Source: DATELY01 sp040513115 (GTDB lineage: Bacteria > Pseudomonadota > Gammaproteobacteria > Steroidobacterales > Steroidobacteraceae). From it: 6,440 nt of DNA. This document shows positions 5,376-6,440 of the stretch, piece by piece (within the stretch, counting starts at the first letter, position 1; every line of letters starts with the position of its first letter). The position numbers and the translations under genes are program-made. Location: NCBI GenBank assembly GCA_040513115.1, contig JBEVDW010000114.1, forward strand, positions 1-6,440, given 5' to 3'. The notes below the pieces were generated by a model. The model was not told where the DNA came from. It was given only the letters and a program-made list of their open reading frames with translations, and ran no database searches.

Positions 5376-5645
5376 ATGTCGACGACAAAGCTGTCCTCCA
5401 AAGGCCAGATCATCCTACCCAAGGCCGTGCGCGACGCGCATCGATGGGCTCCTGGCACCGAGTTTTCAGTGGAGACGCTGGACGAAGGCGTCCTGTTGAG
5501 ACCGCTCCATCCGTTCGGGAAGACCAAGCTCGAACAGGTTGCGGGGTATCTGCGCAGGCGCGGAGCAAAAGCACGCTCGGTTGAAGAAATGGATGCTTCC
5601 ATTGCGAAGAACGTAAGGAAACGTCGTGCAAGCGGTCGATACTAA
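5376..5645 (+). CDS. AbrB/MazE/SpoVT-family antitoxin (VapB-type)
   Basis: This is an 89-residue DNA-binding antitoxin. Residues 3-43 form the swapped-hairpin AbrB domain, with its typical opening TTKLSSKGQIILPKAVRD and the PGTEFSVETLDEGVLLRPL strand pair. The C-terminal half is charged and probably helical (FGKTKLEQVAGYLRRRG, then SVEEMDASIAKNVRKRR). This part in VapB proteins wraps over and inhibits the PIN toxin, while the N-terminal dimer represses the operon. The ATG at 5376 has only a weak AGG about seven bases upstream. The gene overlaps the downstream toxin gene by 20 nt, the classic antitoxin-first arrangement that couples their translation. It is the only operon on the plus strand here. 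Family and pairing are clear. The exact VapB subtype is not. Confidence 0.88.
   Translation: MSTTKLSSKGQIILPKAVRDAHRWAPGTEFSVETLDEGVLLRPLHPFGKTKLEQVAGYLRRRGAKARSVEEMDASIAKNVRKRRASGRY
5615..5619 (+). promoter_or_regulatory. Ribosome binding site that sets the GTG start of the toxin
   Basis: AAGGA lies six bases before the GTG at 5626-5628, inside the end of the antitoxin gene. It supports a GTG start, because the conserved PIN opening AVDTNVLVR follows immediately and no ATG fits. Confidence 0.6.
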
Positions 5646-6009
5646 CGTCCTCGTACGCCTGCTGACTCAGGACGATGCAGCGCAGTTCAAGCGCGCAACA
5701 GCGCTGTTCGAACGCGAGCAAGTATGGGTCGCCAAGACGGTCTTGCTCGAGACGGCTTGGGTGCTGCGTAGCCTGTACGCATTCGAGCAATCGCGGATCG
5801 TCGCAGCGCTCCGTGCCGTTGCCGGACTGGAGAACGTCCTCATCGAGGACGCATCCGCCGTCTCTCGGGCTTTTGACCTGACAGACGCCGGTGTGGATTT
5901 TGCCGATGCGTTGCACGTGATCAGCATGGGCAATGCAGCCGCGTTCGCAACGTTCGACCGGAAATTTGCGACAAAGGCCAAGAAGCTGGTTCCAGTTGTC
6001 GTTCTGTAG
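5626..6009 (+). CDS. PIN-domain ribonuclease toxin (VapC-type)
   Basis: This 127-residue toxin is a single PIN domain. VapC enzymes are Mg/Mn-dependent RNases that cleave tRNA or rRNA and block translation when freed from the antitoxin. The expected acidic residues are present: Asp5 in AVDTNVLVR, Glu42 in VLLETAWVLRSLY, Asp91/Asp94 in GVDFADALHV, and Asp111 in ATFDRKF. The nuclease therefore looks intact. The length is near the family norm of about 130 residues. Translation starts at GTG, with AAGGA six bases upstream, overlapping the antitoxin end by 20 nt, so the pair is co-translated and probably kept in fixed ratio. The gene converges on the TPP-enzyme gene, whose displaced C-terminal codons end only 34 nt beyond. 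The RNA target cannot be predicted from the sequence. Confidence 0.9.
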   Translation: MQAVDTNVLVRLLTQDDAAQFKRATALFEREQVWVAKTVLLETAWVLRSLYAFEQSRIVAALRAVAGLENVLIEDASAVSRAFDLTDAGVDFADALHVISMGNAAAFATFDRKFATKAKKLVPVVVL

Positions 6010-6043
6010 TGACGTCTAGGGCGCGTCAGCTTCAGGACACCCT

Positions 6044-6094
6044 CTATTCCAACGCCTCCACGTTCGCCGCACCCGGTGCCACCATCGGCATCAC
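6044..6094 (-). pseudogene. Out-of-frame C-terminal tail of the TPP enzyme
   Basis: In a frame different from the main body, the codons from 6094 to the TAG at 6044-6046 read VMPMVAPGAANVEALE. E. coli IlvB ends in a closely similar VYPMVPPGAANTEMVG stretch that directly follows RIDAEEK. Here the main frame ends RIPIDANAM and then hits TGA at 6091-6093. A one-base deletion (or two-base insertion) around 6092-6099 would join the two parts into IDANA-x-VMPMVAPGAANVEALE. The tail is therefore the rest of the same gene, separated by a frameshift that may be real or a sequencing or assembly error. Confidence 0.7.
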
Positions 6095-6440
6095 ATGGCA
6101 TTCGCATCGATCGGAATGCGCAAGAGAGCGGGGCCGCGCTGGGTCAGCAGCGTGCTCCACTTCGACGTTTCCACATCCGCGGCCGCAATGCCGAACGCGC
6201 GTGCGATCGCGACGAAGTTGCTCGGCTGCGAATAGCGCGATGCCATGAGGTTACCGCCGTAGAACAATTGTTGTTGCTGGTGCACGAGGCCGAGCGCGGC
6301 GTTGTCGAAGAGGATGATTTTCACATTCGCCCGCAGCTCGGCCAGGGTTGCGAGTTCCTGGATGTTCATGAGCAGACTGCCGTCGCCCGTGAAACACAGG
6401 ACGGTTGCTTCCGGATGCGCGAGCGCAGCACCCATCGCGG
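6091..6440 (-). CDS. Acetolactate synthase-like TPP enzyme, C-terminal fragment (continues past right edge; 3' frame disrupted)
   Basis: About 115 C-terminal residues are visible. They contain the thiamine-diphosphate/Mg motif, from GDGS (residues 17-20 counted from the first visible Met) to DN (44-45), with NIQELATLAEL between. ALGLVHQQQQLFYGG and FVAIARAFGI follow. This matches the PYR/PP-type C-terminal domain of acetohydroxyacid synthase catalytic subunits, closest by eye to E. coli IlvB. Such enzymes join two pyruvates, or pyruvate and 2-oxobutyrate, in branched-chain amino acid synthesis. Other TPP enzymes of similar build cannot be excluded from this piece. Gln54 occupies the position of the tryptophan found in LGMVRQWQ-type enzymes. 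The frame ends early at TGA 6091-6093, with the conserved tail left in another frame down to 6044, so the gene is frameshifted or carries a sequence error. It converges with vapC. Confidence 0.82.
   Translation of the reverse strand, partial: AMGAALAHPEATVLCFTGDGSLLMNIQELATLAELRANVKIILFDNAALGLVHQQQQLFYGGNLMASRYSQPSNFVAIARAFGIAAADVETSKWSTLLTQRGPALLRIPIDANAM

Noticed and set aside
6010..6028. TGACG...CGTCA inverted repeat between vapC and the TPP-enzyme tail as a terminator
   Set aside because: It has only a 5-bp stem with a 9-nt loop and no U-tract, too weak to call.
1..6440. CRISPR array, insertion sequence, tRNA or rRNA anywhere in the window
   Set aside because: No regularly spaced repeats, transposase motifs, terminal inverted repeats, cloverleaf or rRNA signatures were seen on either strand by eye.

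Overview
The window is GC-rich (about 60% by eye), densely coded bacterial DNA. It most likely comes from a proteobacterium, and I lean towards a gammaproteobacterium. The reasons are a single-chain class I iron-sulfur fumarase that closely resembles the Pseudomonas-type enzyme, a CsaA-type protein, and an acetolactate-synthase fragment that resembles E. coli IlvB. The species cannot be named from this sequence. All genes lie on the minus strand except one toxin-antitoxin pair.

Read in the minus-strand direction (right to left), the layout is as follows. (1) The 3' end of a thiamine-diphosphate (TPP) enzyme of the acetolactate synthase type enters from the right edge. Its reading frame ends early at 6091, but a recognisable IlvB-like C-terminal tail continues in another frame to 6044. 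(2) A plus-strand vapBC-type module (AbrB-like antitoxin, PIN-domain toxin, 20-nt overlap) runs convergently into that gene. (3) Next come csaA (tRNA-binding/chaperone-like fold) and, 94 nt further on, the class I fumarase of the TCA cycle. (4) A gene-free stretch of about 256 bp (3054-3309) holds two strong hairpins behind fumarase. It also holds a good sigma70-like promoter for the next gene, whose -35 box lies inside an 18-bp inverted repeat. (5) A glutathione S-transferase-like protein with an unusual insert in its thioredoxin domain ends at 2238, followed by a perfect 9-bp-stem terminator-like hairpin. (6) After about 300 bp without a gene come an amidohydrolase of the D-aminoacylase superfamily and, 14 nt behind it, the start of a TauD/TfdA-type dioxygenase cut by the left edge.

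The genes fall into functional blocks. The amidohydrolase and dioxygenase form an apparent two-gene catabolic operon of unknown substrate. The GST looks like a separately regulated detoxification or catabolic gene. csaA and fumarase are housekeeping. vapBC is an accessory stability/stress module beside a frame-disrupted TPP-enzyme gene. I see no CRISPR array, insertion sequence, rRNA, tRNA or riboswitch. I found no clear new multi-gene system. The points most worth a second look are the out-of-frame tail of the TPP enzyme, the operator-like repeat over the GST promoter, the one-helical-turn direct repeat before vapB, the paired hairpins behind fumarase, and the amidohydrolase that lacks the usual D-aminoacylase histidines.
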